The translations under genes and the position numbers were made by a program. From contig CM022303.1 of assembly GCA_011799875.1 (NCBI GenBank), forward strand, positions 302,854,566-302,918,565: a stretch of DNA of 64,000 bases, read 5' to 3'. Positions 19,668 through 30,407 of this stretch are shown here, in pieces; position 1 is the stretch's first letter; the number at the start of each line of letters is the position of its first letter. The notes below the pieces were generated by a model. That model ran no database searches. It was not told the DNA's origin and saw only the letters and a list, made by a program, of their open reading frames with translations. Source of the stretch: Thinopyrum elongatum. Taxonomy: Eukaryota; Streptophyta; Magnoliopsida; Poales; Poaceae.

Positions 19668-21851
19668 CTACGGCAAGGGTCCGAGGCCCTGCCGGAGCTT
19701 GTGGCCCCCAGCAAGCTTGGCGTCATCCCCGGCAACCTCCTTACCGGCGGCTCCTGGGAGCTTGGCGGGAAAGTACTTGCCGGGGCTCAACTTCCTTCGC
19801 TTATTCTGTCCTGCCGATGGTTCAACGGATGGCTGATTTAGTTGGAGCACAAAAGTTCCTGGTTCCACAGGTAACTTGAGGGCAACACGTTTTGACAGGT
19901 CGTCAGCAATGCTGTTCTCTGCTCGAGGAACATGCTCTGCTTGTAGACCGTCGAAACGCTCTTCCAACTTCCTCACTTCATCTACATAAGCTTCCATCAA
20001 CGGGCTCTGATAATCTTTGTTAACCTGCTTGATGACAAGCTGCGAATCACCTCTGACGATGAGCTTCGTAATTCCAAGGTCTGCCGCGATCCTGAGACCG
20101 GCAAGCAGTCCCTCATACTCCGCAGTGTTGTTTGTTGATCTCTCCTGGGGAAAGTGCATCTGGACCACGTACTTGAGGTGCTCTCCGGTGGGTGCGACAA
20201 GTAGCACAACAGCACCGGCGCCTTGCAGCGAGAAAGCCCCATCAAAGTACATAATCCAGTCACGACTTCTTTCCTTGCCGGGGAGAGTGGTCTCTTGAAT
20301 TTCCTCGTCAGGCGTTGAGGTCCATTCTGCAATGAACTCCGCCAAGGCTCTGCTCTGATTCGTTGAAGTGCTTTCAAACCTGAGGCCAAAGCTTGACAGT
20401 TCCAACGCCCACTCCACAATCCTTCCAGTTGCATCTGGGTTGTGCAGGATCCGTTGCAACGGGAAGCGAGTGATGACGGTGATCTCATGTGCCTGAAAGT
20501 AATGACGCAGCTTCCTCGAGGCCATAAGGAGGCCGAAGAGCATCTTCTGCACCCCAGAGTATCTTGATCTATCCCCCTGCAAGAGGGAGCTGACAAAATA
20601 AACCGGGTGCTACACCACCTTCTTCTTCGGTATCTCTTTGTTTGTTTGCACAGATCCTTCCTCGCCGGCATCAGATTCTGCCGGGGGACCTGCCTTGCTG
20701 GTACCAGATCCTGCCAGGGAGAGCTCCGGCTCGTCATCCGGTGATCTTGCCACTGTCATTGCCTTTTCATCAACTTCTCTCTGCGGCACTAGTGCAGCAC
20801 TGACCACTTGATTCGTTGCCGCTAGATACAGCAACAACGGCTCTTGCGGTTTAGGCGCGACTAGTGTTGGCGTAGAGGAGAGGTACCTCTTCAAATCTTG
20901 CAGCGCTGCCTCCGCTTCCGGAGTCCATTTCATTGGACCTGCCTTTTTCAAGATCTTGAAAAAGGGCAGGGCGCGCTCAGCAGATTTGGATATGAATCTA
21001 CTTAGAGCAGTAACACAGCCAGCAAGTCGACGTACATCCTTGACTCGTCTTGGTGCTTCAATTTGCTCAATTGCCTTGATCTTGTCGGGGTTCGCCTCGA
21101 TCCCACCCTGAGATACAAAGAACCCGAGAAGCTTGCCGAACGGAATGCCAAACACACACTTCTCAGGATTGAGCTTGAGATTGATCTTGCGCAAATTTGC
21201 AAATGTTTCTTCCAGATCTTGTATCAGTGTCGCCTTGTCCTTGGTTTTGACCACTATATCATCCATATAAGCTTCCATATTTGTATGTAGCTGGGGCTCA
21301 AAACCTATCTGGACTGCTCTGGCAAACATTGAACCAGAGCTTTTCAACCCGAAAGGCATTCGTATAAAACAATACGTACCACATGGGGTGATAAACGCAG
21401 TCTTCTCTTCATCTTCCTTTGTCATGAAGATTTGGTGGTATCTGGAGTATGCGTCAAGAAATGACAGCAAGTCACACCCGGCCGTGGAGTCCACAATCTG
21501 GTCGATGCACGGCAAGGGGAAAGGATCCTTTGGACAGGCTTTGTTGATATCTGTATAATCAATGCATAGACTCCATTTCCCATTCGCCTTGTGCACCACA
21601 ACCGGATTGGCCAACCACGTTGTGTGGAGCACTCCCCTAACCAAGCCTGCTGCTTCCAAGTTCCTGATTTCTTTGATAATAAACTCTTGCCGCTCCAAGG
21701 CCTCCTTCCTGACCTTCTGCTTGACGGGCCGCGCATGAGGACAGACGGCAAGATGGTGCTCAATCACCTCCCTGGGAACGCCGGGGATGTCAGATGCTTG
21801 CCATGCAAATACATCGACATTCGCCCGCAGGAAGGCAACAAGCGCGCTTTC
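19668..21851 (-). pseudogene. Reverse transcriptase and RNase H of element B
   Basis: RT begins with 'REVIEHHLAVCPHARP'. It shows 'LCIDYTDINKACPKDPFPLP', 'LSFLDAYSRYHQI' (first Asp), 'RMPFGLKSSGSMF' and the catalytic 'YMDDIVV', then the thumb ('IEANPDKIKAIEQI'). RNase H has 'YFDGAF' (Asp), 'NNTAEYEGLLAG' (Glu) and 'VRGDSQLVIKQV' (Asp), all expected acidic residues. A single TAG at 20610-20612 splits it at 'KKKVV/HPVYFV', where Gln is likely. The frame otherwise stays open for over 2 kb. The frame upstream ends in a TAG shared with element C. Confidence 0.9.
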
Positions 21852-21854
21852 CTA
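21852..21854 (-). other. In-frame TAG between protease and RT, shared by B and C
   Basis: The minus strand reads 'AGCAAATAGGAAAGC', in the same frame as protease on one side and RT on the other. Element C has TAG at the aligned place (29373-29375). It lies 28 codons before 'IEHH'. Confidence 0.7.
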
Positions 21855-22862
21855 TTTGCTGTCGAGGGTGGAGCTTATGGTGAAAGCTCCGCCCGTGCCA
21901 TCCTCCTTGACAGGCACCTTCTTGGTCTCTGGTGGGGCAGCCTTGGATTTCTTGCTCTTGCAGGTGGAGCTCTCTGGCACTTCCTCGACGGGAACGCAGC
22001 ACTCCGAAGAGGTGCGCTTGCCGGAGTAGGTGCAGGAGGTCTTGCCGGGGCAAGAGGTCTTGCCGGTCTTCTTCTCCCCGGGAGCTCCAGTGGCAGGAGC
22101 AGGTGCCTTGGCGGCAGGTGCTACAACTGCCTCCCGGTAGAGCTAATCGGCGTAGATGAGTGCGTCTTTCTCGTCGCAGTTGACTATGATGATGCTCAAC
22201 GAGCCGGGCATCTTCAGCGTGTTGTAAGCATAGTGTGATGCTGCCATAAACTTTGCCAATGCTGGCCGTCCAAGGATCCCGTTATACGGCAACGGGATCT
22301 TGGCAACATCAAAAACAATCTTCTCTGTCCTATAGTTCAGCTCACCACCAAACGTAACTGGTAGTGTGATCTTACCCTTCGGCTGGCTTCTTCCCGGATT
22401 GATCCCTTGAAACGTGCCCGTCTCTTCGAGATCTCCGTCGGGAATTTGTAACCTCTTGATCACATGGGGCGAGATCAAGTTCAGACCGGCCCCACCGTCA
22501 ACTAGCATTCTTGTCACCTTGAGGTTGCGAATTGTTGGGGAAACCAACAATGGCAAACACCCGACCGCGATTGTGTGATCAGGGTGATCCTCGGCGTCAA
22601 AAATGATAGGCGTGCGAGGCCAATTCAGTGGCTTCTGGGCATCGATCGACGGCTCTGTCGCATTAATCTCGCACGCCCACTGTTTAAGTTGGCGGTGAGA
22701 GGAATGCAACGAGGCGCCACCATCAATGCAGATGGCCTTCGTAGCTTTTTGAAACTCATGCTCACTGGAGTCGTTGTCATCTTCGCGATCATCATCCCCC
22801 TCCTTTTTGTCACGGCCTCGAGCAGGCCTTTCTTGTTGTTTGTCTTTGCCGCGGCGGCCCCC
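21855..22862 (-). pseudogene. Protease region of element B
   Basis: Retropepsin with 'TRMLVDGGAGLNLISPHVIK' (active-site Asp in D-G-G-A), 'KIVFDVAKIPLPYNGILGRP' and 'ALAKFMAASHYAYNTLKMPG'. It is preceded by a linker ('ICIDGGASLHSSHRQLKQW') and followed by a Lys/Ser-rich linker to RT. TGA at 22863-22865 separates it from gag in the same frame. TAG at 22143-22145 lies after the protease core (element C reads Lys there). Confidence 0.85.
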
Positions 22863-24726
22863 TCAGCCACCACGCTTCTTGTTGGACCCTTCAGCACCAT
22901 CCTGGCCCTTCTCCTTGTCTCGCCTTTCATATTCGGCCTTCTGCTTCTCGACGAGCAGCTCAACCTGCCGGCAGTTCTGGAGGTCATGGCCCTTGGTGCG
23001 GTGGATCTTGCAGTATTGCTTGTCGGAGCCCTCCGGCTTGTCGGCAGCCGCCAAGTCCTGGCAGGCGGCGCACCCGGCAACCTCCTTGCCAGGGTCGTCA
23101 ACCTTGGTCTTCTTGGCGGTGCCGGGGTTGCCAGATCCCTTGACGGCAAGCACGGTTTTGCCCTTGCGCTTCCTATTACACCGTTGGCCCTTCTTTGCCG
23201 GGGCGGCGGTGTCTACATCTCCGGAGTCAGTTCCCGCGCCGGCATCTTCGCCGGGGTACTTCCTTCCTTCTTCAGCCCGAGCACATCTGTCGGCCAAAAC
23301 ATAGAGCTCGGCAACATCCGTAATCTTGTTCATCGCCAGCTCTTCGCGCATCTTGCGGTTGCGCACATTCTGATGAAATGCGCTAACAACAGCGGCAGGA
23401 TGAACATCCGGGATGTTGTACTGCACACGGCTGAACTTCTGTATGTATTTGCGTAAGCACTCGCCATCTTTTTGGGGGATGATATGTAAGTCACTTGCCT
23501 GGCCAGGAGCTTGGTGGCCTCCGGTAAAGGCGCCAACAAACTCGTGGCACAGGTCTGACCAAGAAGAGATGGAATCTACTGGTAGGTGCATCGGCCATGA
23601 CCTGACGTTGGGCTTGAGCACCAACGGGAAGTAATTGGCGAGCACCTTGCCGTCGCGAGCCCTGGCAGCTTGCATCGCGATGGTGTAAACGCTCAGGAAC
23701 TCGGACGGGTGAGCCTTGCCGTCGTATTTCTCCGGGACCTCTGGTTTGAACGTGCGGGTATTGGGCCACTGGAATCGCCGCAGCTCACGGGAAAAGCTGG
23801 ACAACCCACCTCATAAGGTAAGTCACCAGAATCCCCCGGCGCAGGCTTTTCTACAGTGGGCCCTGCGCGCCTATCCGATTGATGGCGCGCTTCCCGCCGC
23901 TGCTCGATGGTAGTTCAAGCGTATTCTTTGACCCGTTCCTGAAGAACTTGACGTTGGTTGCGGCGAGCTCGCGGATCGGACGATGCCATGGATCCGTCAT
24001 CGCGGGCGTCGACCCGTCGAGCTGGCGACCGCTATCGTCGTAGTGGAGGGGAGTGCACCATGGTCGCAGAGCCTCCGTTCTTCCCGTCATCGACACGCGC
24101 CGGCTCAGTGGACCGCCGCCGCGAAGGCTCCGCCAGCTGCGGCCCATCTCTATTGGCGAGACCAATGAGACTCTGGATCACAGCTCTCCATTCGTCTTGC
24201 TTCTCTGCAGTGGGAGGAAAATCCTGGAGAAGCTGTGCTCTCGTCAACGCTTCGGCTGGTGTAGGTGGCAGCGACAGGCGCGAAGAACGGGGGGTGCTTG
24301 GACTTCTAACCGCATTAGAAGGAGCCCCATCACGGTTCCGTGGCCGTGCGCCGTTTCCACCAGCATCTTGGCATGCATGCCGGCCCTGTGCATCTCGAGA
24401 ATGATGCTGAGGGCCCTTTCCGTGGGAACGCTCAGCGCCCCCATCATTACGGTGCCGCTCGTCGCACGCGCCGGCGGGGGTGTCTTGGAGGTCGCTGCGC
24501 CGCCCATCGGCAGCACGGCCCCGCCCCCGGACCCAGCGGTGCGCGGGTCATCGTTGTGGCTGCGTATGATGCTGCTCCCCTGGCTCCGCTCGCCGGAACG
24601 TCGCGGATGCTCGTGATGTGCACCCCCGCCGCCATTCGTGTCTACACCATCGCCCGTCTGTGCTGGCACAGGCAGATCGGTCGCAGATGAACCGATCGCA
24701 GCGATCGTCTTCTTCTTGGGAGCCAT
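22863..24726 (-). pseudogene. Gag of element B
   Basis: Starts at ATG 24726 with a Lys-rich 'MAPKKK' also found in element C. After a low-complexity N-terminus, frameshifts near 24200 and 23850 break it. The retrotransposon gag domain is intact in 23804-22863: 'FKPEVPEKYDGKAHPSEFLS', 'WSDLCHEFVGAF' and 'LRKYIQKFSRV'. A nucleocapsid-like motif 'YCKIHRTKGHDLQNC' follows near residue 270 of that frame, then a Lys/Glu-rich tail. Gag forms the virus-like particle and binds RNA. Confidence 0.85.
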
Positions 24727-24784
24727 GGTGATCGAGAAACTGACGCGCTAACCACTAGATCAGGTTTGCACAACTTCTCTCTCC

Positions 24785-24805
24785 CCCTACCTGGCGCGCC
24801 AAACA
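24785..24805 (-). other. Primer binding site of element B
   Basis: Immediately inside the 5' LTR the minus strand reads 'TTTGGCGCGCCAGGTAGGGG'. The same sequence lies beside the LTR of element C. The matching tRNA is not identified with confidence. Confidence 0.7.
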
Positions 24806-25818
24806 TGTCGGCTAAACGACACCTATGGGATCCAGTGGATCCCTTCTACGGTTTGGCAGGGAAGAGCGGTGCGCAAAGAGCAGATATAGAGATCAACACG
24901 AGGGATTTTTACCCAGGTTCGGGCCGCTGAGAAGCGTAAAACCCTAGTCCTGCTTTGTGTGTATATTCTGTGTTTTTGAGCTTTGGCTAGCTGCTATGCA
25001 TGCAAGCTGGGCCGGAGAGTTAAAAAAGTCTGAATCCTTCTACAGTATGCCTTGGGCCTCCTTTTATACGTCCAAGGGGCTACCACAGTGGCACACAGGA
25101 GGTGTAAAGTGCTACAGTGCACGTGCTTATCTCTGGCGTCGTAGGACAAGCGCCTTAAATGCGCTGCTTACGTGCCCCCCTAACTTTATCGGGGATGGAA
25201 ACAAAGCCCGCCCCATCCGTCGCCGCCTCACTCCGTCCTGACACGCACCCAAGATGACGAGGCATGTGAGTGCCAAGCTGGCTGGTCAGCCGCTGCGCTG
25301 GAGCGGTGGCAAGATCTTCACGAAGATCTGCATGCCGCCACGCAGGTGCTTGCCAGGTTGGCTGGCTTATTGCTGTGCCGGGACGGTGGCAAGGCGGTGG
25401 AGCCTTGTCGTGTGCGAGCCTTGCCGGGGCCTCACGGTCGCCCCCAGCAAGAACCTTGCTGGGAAAGACTCTCTCTGGTCTTCACGAAGATCTACATGCC
25501 ACCACGCATGTGCCCCTGAGTCTTGGTCTTGACGCTGTTGATGGTGTCAGAGCTCTTTAACCTCAAGAGTGGTGTTCTTGTCAGTGCCTCGCAAGTCGTC
25601 CTGGGAAGGATCTTGCCGGGGGCTCGCGAGCCGCCCCGGCAAGGATCTTGCCGGGGCTCCATCTTGTATTCTGCTCCCAAGTTACTGGCTTGGATGCCGT
25701 CTTCGTTGCCTTGTATCTTGCCTCCAACTGCTCCCGCCAAGCCTTGCAGCAGGTGCGGCTACGACTGCCCGTGCACAAGTAAGGGGTACCAAAGGTCCCA
25801 AACTTTAGTACACCGACA
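24806..25818 (-). repeat. 5' LTR of element B
   Basis: 1013 bp, starting TGTCGG and ending CCGACA on the plus strand. The PBS lies at its left edge. Its middle matches the 3' LTR fragment at 13584-13906. A minus-strand TATA box lies at 25069-25079. Confidence 0.85.
25069..25079 (-). promoter_or_regulatory. TATA box of element B 5' LTR
   Basis: The minus strand reads 'CGTATAAAAGGAGG'. The 3' LTR fragment keeps the same motif at 13718-13728. Confidence 0.6.
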
Positions 25819-25910
25819 GTCTGCGCCTGGCTTTGTACAAGGGGTTACATGCAACAGAGGCAAGGCCTGTACAAAAGGGTGGCTGCCGGGCAGGGCCCGA
25901 CAGCCGCACC

Positions 25911-27517
25911 TTACGGGTAGAACTTTCGGAGATGCTCAATGTTCCATGATTTTTGCAACAGAATGCCATCTCCGGTCTCCAGACGGACTGCGCCAGGTGT
26001 GGTGACTCGTACTACCCGGTAAGGGCCTTCCCACTTCGGCGTCAACTTGTTTGCACCCTTGGTGGACTGAACGCTCCTAAGGACAAGGTCGCCTTCCTCA
26101 AAACATCGGGCATGTACCCTGTGGCTGTGATAGCGATGCAGGGCTTGCTGATAGTGTGCGGCACATGTAGCAGCCCGGAGACGGTTCTCCTCGAGTAGCA
26201 CAGTGTCGTCACGCCGGTGCTGATCTTGCGCTACTTCATCATAGGCAAGCACTCGAGGTGACCCATAAATGAGTTCCATGGGGATAACTGCTTCTGCCCC
26301 ATAAACTAGGGAGAAGGGAGTCTGCCCAGTAGCTCGATTTGATGTCGTTCTGAGGGACCAAAGAACCACCGGCAGCTCATCGATCCACCGCCTGCCACAC
26401 TTCTGCAGCCTATCAAATGTTCTCATCTTGAGTCCTCGCAACACTTCAGCGTTCGCCCTCTCAGCTTGCCCGTTGCTCCTTGGATGGGCCACAGAGGCGA
26501 ACGAGATTTTGCTCCCGAGGGCATGAACGTATTGCATGAAGGCGCAACTCATGAACTGGGTGCCGTTGTTAGTGATGATCCAGGCAGGACTCCGAAGCGG
26601 CACACCAATCCTTTCAACAACTTGATAGCTGACTGAGCATTCACCTTTCTCACGGGCTCTACTTCCGGCCACTTTGTAAACTTGTCGATTGCAACGAACA
26701 AGAATTCAAAGCCCCAGGCAGCACGTGGGAAAGGGCCGAGGATATCCAGCCCCCAGACCGAAAACAGCCATGACAAAGGGATTGTCTGAAGAGCTTGGGC
26801 AGGCAGGTGGATATTCATGGAATGGAATTGGCAGGCTTCACACATGGTGACAAGCTCGACCGCATCTTGGAGGGCTGTGGGCCAGTAGAATCCTTGCTAG
26901 AAAGCTTTTCCAACCAACGCCCTTGATCCAATCTGGGAACCTCACATACCCTTGTGTATCTCCGCCAGCAGTTCATTTCCTCCTTCCCGGCAAATACACT
27001 TCAATTTCACACCATTGGGCCTCCTTCTGTACAGCGTGTCATCAACGAACTGATACATACTGGCCCTCCGGGCTACTCTTTCAGCTTCTTCTTGCTCTTT
27101 GGGAAGTTCTCCAATTTGGAGGAAATGGACTATGTGCCGTGCCCAAGGCGGAGCCTGTGGCTCGGCAACGAGGACTAACGGCACCTCATTCATGAGAGTG
27201 CAATCCTCGACCGCGGGGATCGGTGGCCTGGCAGGAGGATGCAGCTCAGCGACCGAAGGGGAGTTGTGCCCGACAAGCTTTCTGCCGGGATCCTTGGAAG
27301 GTTCTACCGGGAGAGGCTCGCTGGAGTCCAGTTTCCTCCCCTTTCTGGCCATTGTTGCCAGGGACACGGAGGGCTGAGTCAGATGGAGAACAAAAGTTCC
27401 TAGTTCCATAGGGAGCTTTCGCGCAGCGCACTTCGACAGATGATCAGCAATGCTGTTTTCCGCACGGGGTACGTGCTCTGTTTGCAATCCATCGAAGTGC
27501 TCCTCCAACTTTCTCAC
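25911..27517 (-). pseudogene. Integrase of element C
   Basis: Linker and N-terminal part: 'EHVPRAENSIADHLSK' to 'RRPNGVKLKCI'. The zinc region has TGA at 26942 and a TAG near 26897 ('QIGSRALVGKAF'). The core shows 'GLDILGPF' (first Asp). A frameshift near 26585 follows, then 'IITNNGTQF', where the second catalytic Asp is Asn. Next come 'SNGQAERAN' (Glu) and an intact C-terminal domain to 'WNIEHLRKFYP' and a stop at 25911. The loss of the Asp (GAC to AAC) alone should abolish strand transfer. Confidence 0.85.
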
Positions 27518-27522
27518 TTCCT

Positions 27523-29372
27523 CAACTTATGCCTCCATCAATGGACTTTGGTAATCCTTGTTGACTTGTCTCACCACAAGTTGTGAGTCTCCGCGGATGA
27601 TCATCTTCTTGATCCCCAGTTCTGTTGCAATTCTGAGCCCAGCAAGGAGCCCTTCATACTCTGTTGTATTGTTGGTAGCCTCCTCCCGGGGGAAATGCAT
27701 CTGGACGATGTACTTCAGGTGCTCTCCGGTGAGAGCAACGAGAAGCACGCCAGCCCCTACACCTTGTAGGGAGAAGGCACCATCGAAATACATGATCCAT
27801 TCTTGGGGTGCTTCCTAGCCAGGGATAACTGTCTCCAATACCTCTTCATCAGGAGTTGGCGTCCATTCTGCAATAAACTCTGCCAATGGTCTACTCTGAA
27901 TGGTTGATGTGCTCTCAAACTTCAAACCAAAGCTGGATAACTCCAAAGCCCACTCCACTATCCTACCGGTAGCCTCAGGTTTTTGGAGTATCCGTTGCAA
28001 AGGGAAACGGGTGACAACCGTGATCTGATGGGCTTGGAAGTAATGGCGCAGTTTCCTTGAGGCCATGACAAGGCCAAAAATCAATTTTTGCATGCCAGAG
28101 TACCTGGATCTAGCCCCCTGCAACAGAAAGCTGACGAAGTATACTAGGCGCTGCACCACTTTCTTCTTTGCCGTGACCAGAGAACTCCTTCCGCTGCTCT
28201 GCTCTTCTCCATCTCAATCTGCATCTGACCTTGCCAGGGTGTGCTCACTTTCCTCCTCGGAAGGGACACCAGCTATGTCTGCTGCTCCATCCACTTCCCT
28301 CTGCGCCATCAGTGCTGCGCTAACCACTTGATTAGTTGCCGCCAATTATAGCAGCAACGGCTCTTGAAGTTTTGGAGCGACCAGAGTGGGCACAGAGGAA
28401 AGGTAGGCCTTCAAATCTTGTAGTGCAACATCTTCCTCTAGGGTCCACTTCATGGGTCCTGCCTTTTTCAAAATCTTGAAGAACGGCAAGGCATGCTCGG
28501 CAGACTTGGAAATGAATCTACTAAGCGCGGCAACACACCCAGTCAAACGCCTCACGTCCTTGACTGTCTTGGGTGCTTGAATCTGCTCGATAGCCTTGAT
28601 CTTGTCGGGATTGGCCTCTATCCCCCTGTGGGACACAAAGAAGCCAAGTAGCTTGCCGGAAGGGATGCCAAACACACACTTCTCTGTGTTTAGCTTCAAG
28701 TTGATCTTGCGCAGATTAGCAAACGTCTCTTCTAAATCCTGAATGAGGGTTGATCTGTCCCTGGTCTTGACCACAATATCATCCATATAAGCCTCAACGT
28801 TTTCTGTGCAACTGTGACTCAAAGCCAATCTGGACTGCTCTTGCAAAAGTGGACCCGGTGCTCTTCAACCCGAAAGGCATCCGCATGAAGCAGTATTTGC
28901 CACATGGGGTGATGAACGCGGTCTTCTCTTCGTCTTCCTTGGACATGAAGATCTGATGATATCCAGAGTAGGCATCCAGGAAGGAAAGCAGGTCACACCC
29001 GGAGGTGGAATCCACAATCTGGTCGATGTGAGGCAAGGTAAATGGGTCCTTCGGGCGTGCCTTGTTCAGATCCGTAAAATCTATGCACAGCCTCCACTTC
29101 CCATTGGCTTTGCGTACCACCACAGGATTTGCTAACAACGTTGGATGCAACACTCCCCTAACCAGACCAGCTGCCTCAAGTTTCTTGATCTCCTTGGCAA
29201 TAAACTGTTGCCGCTCCAAAGCTTGCTTCCGGACCTTCTGCTTGATGGGCCGGGCATGTGAGCAGACAGCAAGGTGGTGCTCGATTACCTCCCTGGGAAC
29301 ACCGGGGATGTCAGATGGTTGCCAAGTAAGCACATTGACATTCGCCCGCAGGAAGGCAACGAGCGCTCTTTC
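27523..29372 (-). pseudogene. Reverse transcriptase and RNase H of element C
   Basis: RT starts at 'REVIEHHLAVCSHARP' and shows 'LCIDFTDLNKARPKDPF', 'LSFLDAYSGYHQI', 'RMPFGLKSTGSTF' and, after a frameshift near 28810, 'YMDDIVVKTRD'. RNase H has 'YFDGAF', 'NNTTEYEGLLAG' and 'IRGDSQLVVRQV'. In-frame stops: after 'QEPLLL' (28346), at 'VIPG/EAPQ' (27815) and at 'MEA/VEEV' (27525). Apart from the one frameshift, all parts lie in one frame. Confidence 0.85.
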
Positions 29373-30407
29373 CTATTTGTCATCGAGGGTGGCGCTGATA
29401 GTGAAAGTACCATCAGCTCCAGCCAGCCCTGCCGGGACTTTTTTCACAACGGGTGCAGAAGCCTTGGATCTCTTGCTATTGGAACTCTCCGACGAGTCAT
29501 CAACAGGCGCGGCATACCCCGAAGAGGTACGCTTCCCGGATTCCTTGCCGGTGTCCCTGTTAGCCTTCTTCTTTCCATTACTTTCCTTGGCGGGGATTGC
29601 AGCTTCAGTGGCCTCTACCGCGACTGCTTCCCGGTACATCTTGTCCGCACAAATAATTGCGTCCTTCTCGTCTGATGGAATGGAAATGACGCCCACTGGC
29701 CCTAGCATCTTCAAGGTGTTGTAGGCATAGTGGGATGCTGCCATGAACTTGGCCAGAGCTGGGCGACCAAGGATTCCATTGTATGGCAGGGGGAGGTCAA
29801 CCACATCAAACATGATCTTCTCAGTCCAGTAATTCAACTCTCCCTCAAATGTCACCGGCAACGTGGTTTTCCCCTTAGGACGACTCCTGCCGGGGTTGAT
29901 TCCTTGGAACGTACCAGTAACCTTGAGCTCTTCTTCTGCTATCTGGAGTTTGCTGATGACCTTTGAAGAAATCAGATTCAACCCGGCCCCGCCGTCAACC
30001 AGCATCTTTGTGACTTTGAGGTTGCGGATTGTTGGTGATACCAACAATGGCAAGCACCCTAACGCAGTGGTGCGGTCAGGGTGGTCCTCTTCGTCGAAGA
30101 TGATGGGCGTGCGGGACCACTTGAGCGGCCTCCGAGAGTCTGCCACGGGCTCCACGGCATTGACTTCGCGCGCCCACCATTTAAGTTGGCGGTGGGAGGA
30201 GTGCAAAGATGCACCCCCGTCAATGCACAGGGCGTCAGTGGCTTTCTGGAATTCCTGCTTGCTGGTTTCCTCTTCATCTCCTCCATCACTCTCATCATTG
30301 CAATCCTCCTTCTCACGGCCTCTAACGGGTTTCCCTTGATTCTGAGGAGCCTTTCCGTGGCGGCCTGCTCCACCCCCCGGCCCTTTCCGCCAGCGCCATT
30401 CTGACAT
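29373..30407 (-). pseudogene. Protease region of element C
   Basis: Open for 344 codons. 'TKMLVDGGAGLNLISSKVIS' holds the active-site Asp, followed by 'LPYNGILGRPALAKFMAASH'. The frame ends at the TAG at 29373-29375 that element B shares. The change of frame from gag lies near 30340-30400. Confidence 0.85.

Larger units (their letters stand above)
13584..25818 (-). mobile_element. Element B: Tat-type Gypsy with spliced antisense ORF
   Basis: On the minus strand the order is 5' LTR (25818-24806), PBS, gag (24726-22863), protease (22862-21855), RT/RNase H, integrase (to 18400), a non-coding gap, an antisense ORF family on the plus strand (13907-17568), and a 3' LTR fragment (13906-13584). The two LTR pieces are about 95% alike by eye. 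All enzyme domains are present but carry stops and frameshifts, so the copy is dead. At the right it abuts the interior of element C. Confidence 0.85.

Noticed and set aside
25240..25800. A separate small gene in the cytosine-rich part of the B LTR ('cttgccggggc' words, short plus ORFs).
   Set aside because: The whole stretch is bounded by LTR termini and a PBS; ORFs are short, overlapping and without a domain.
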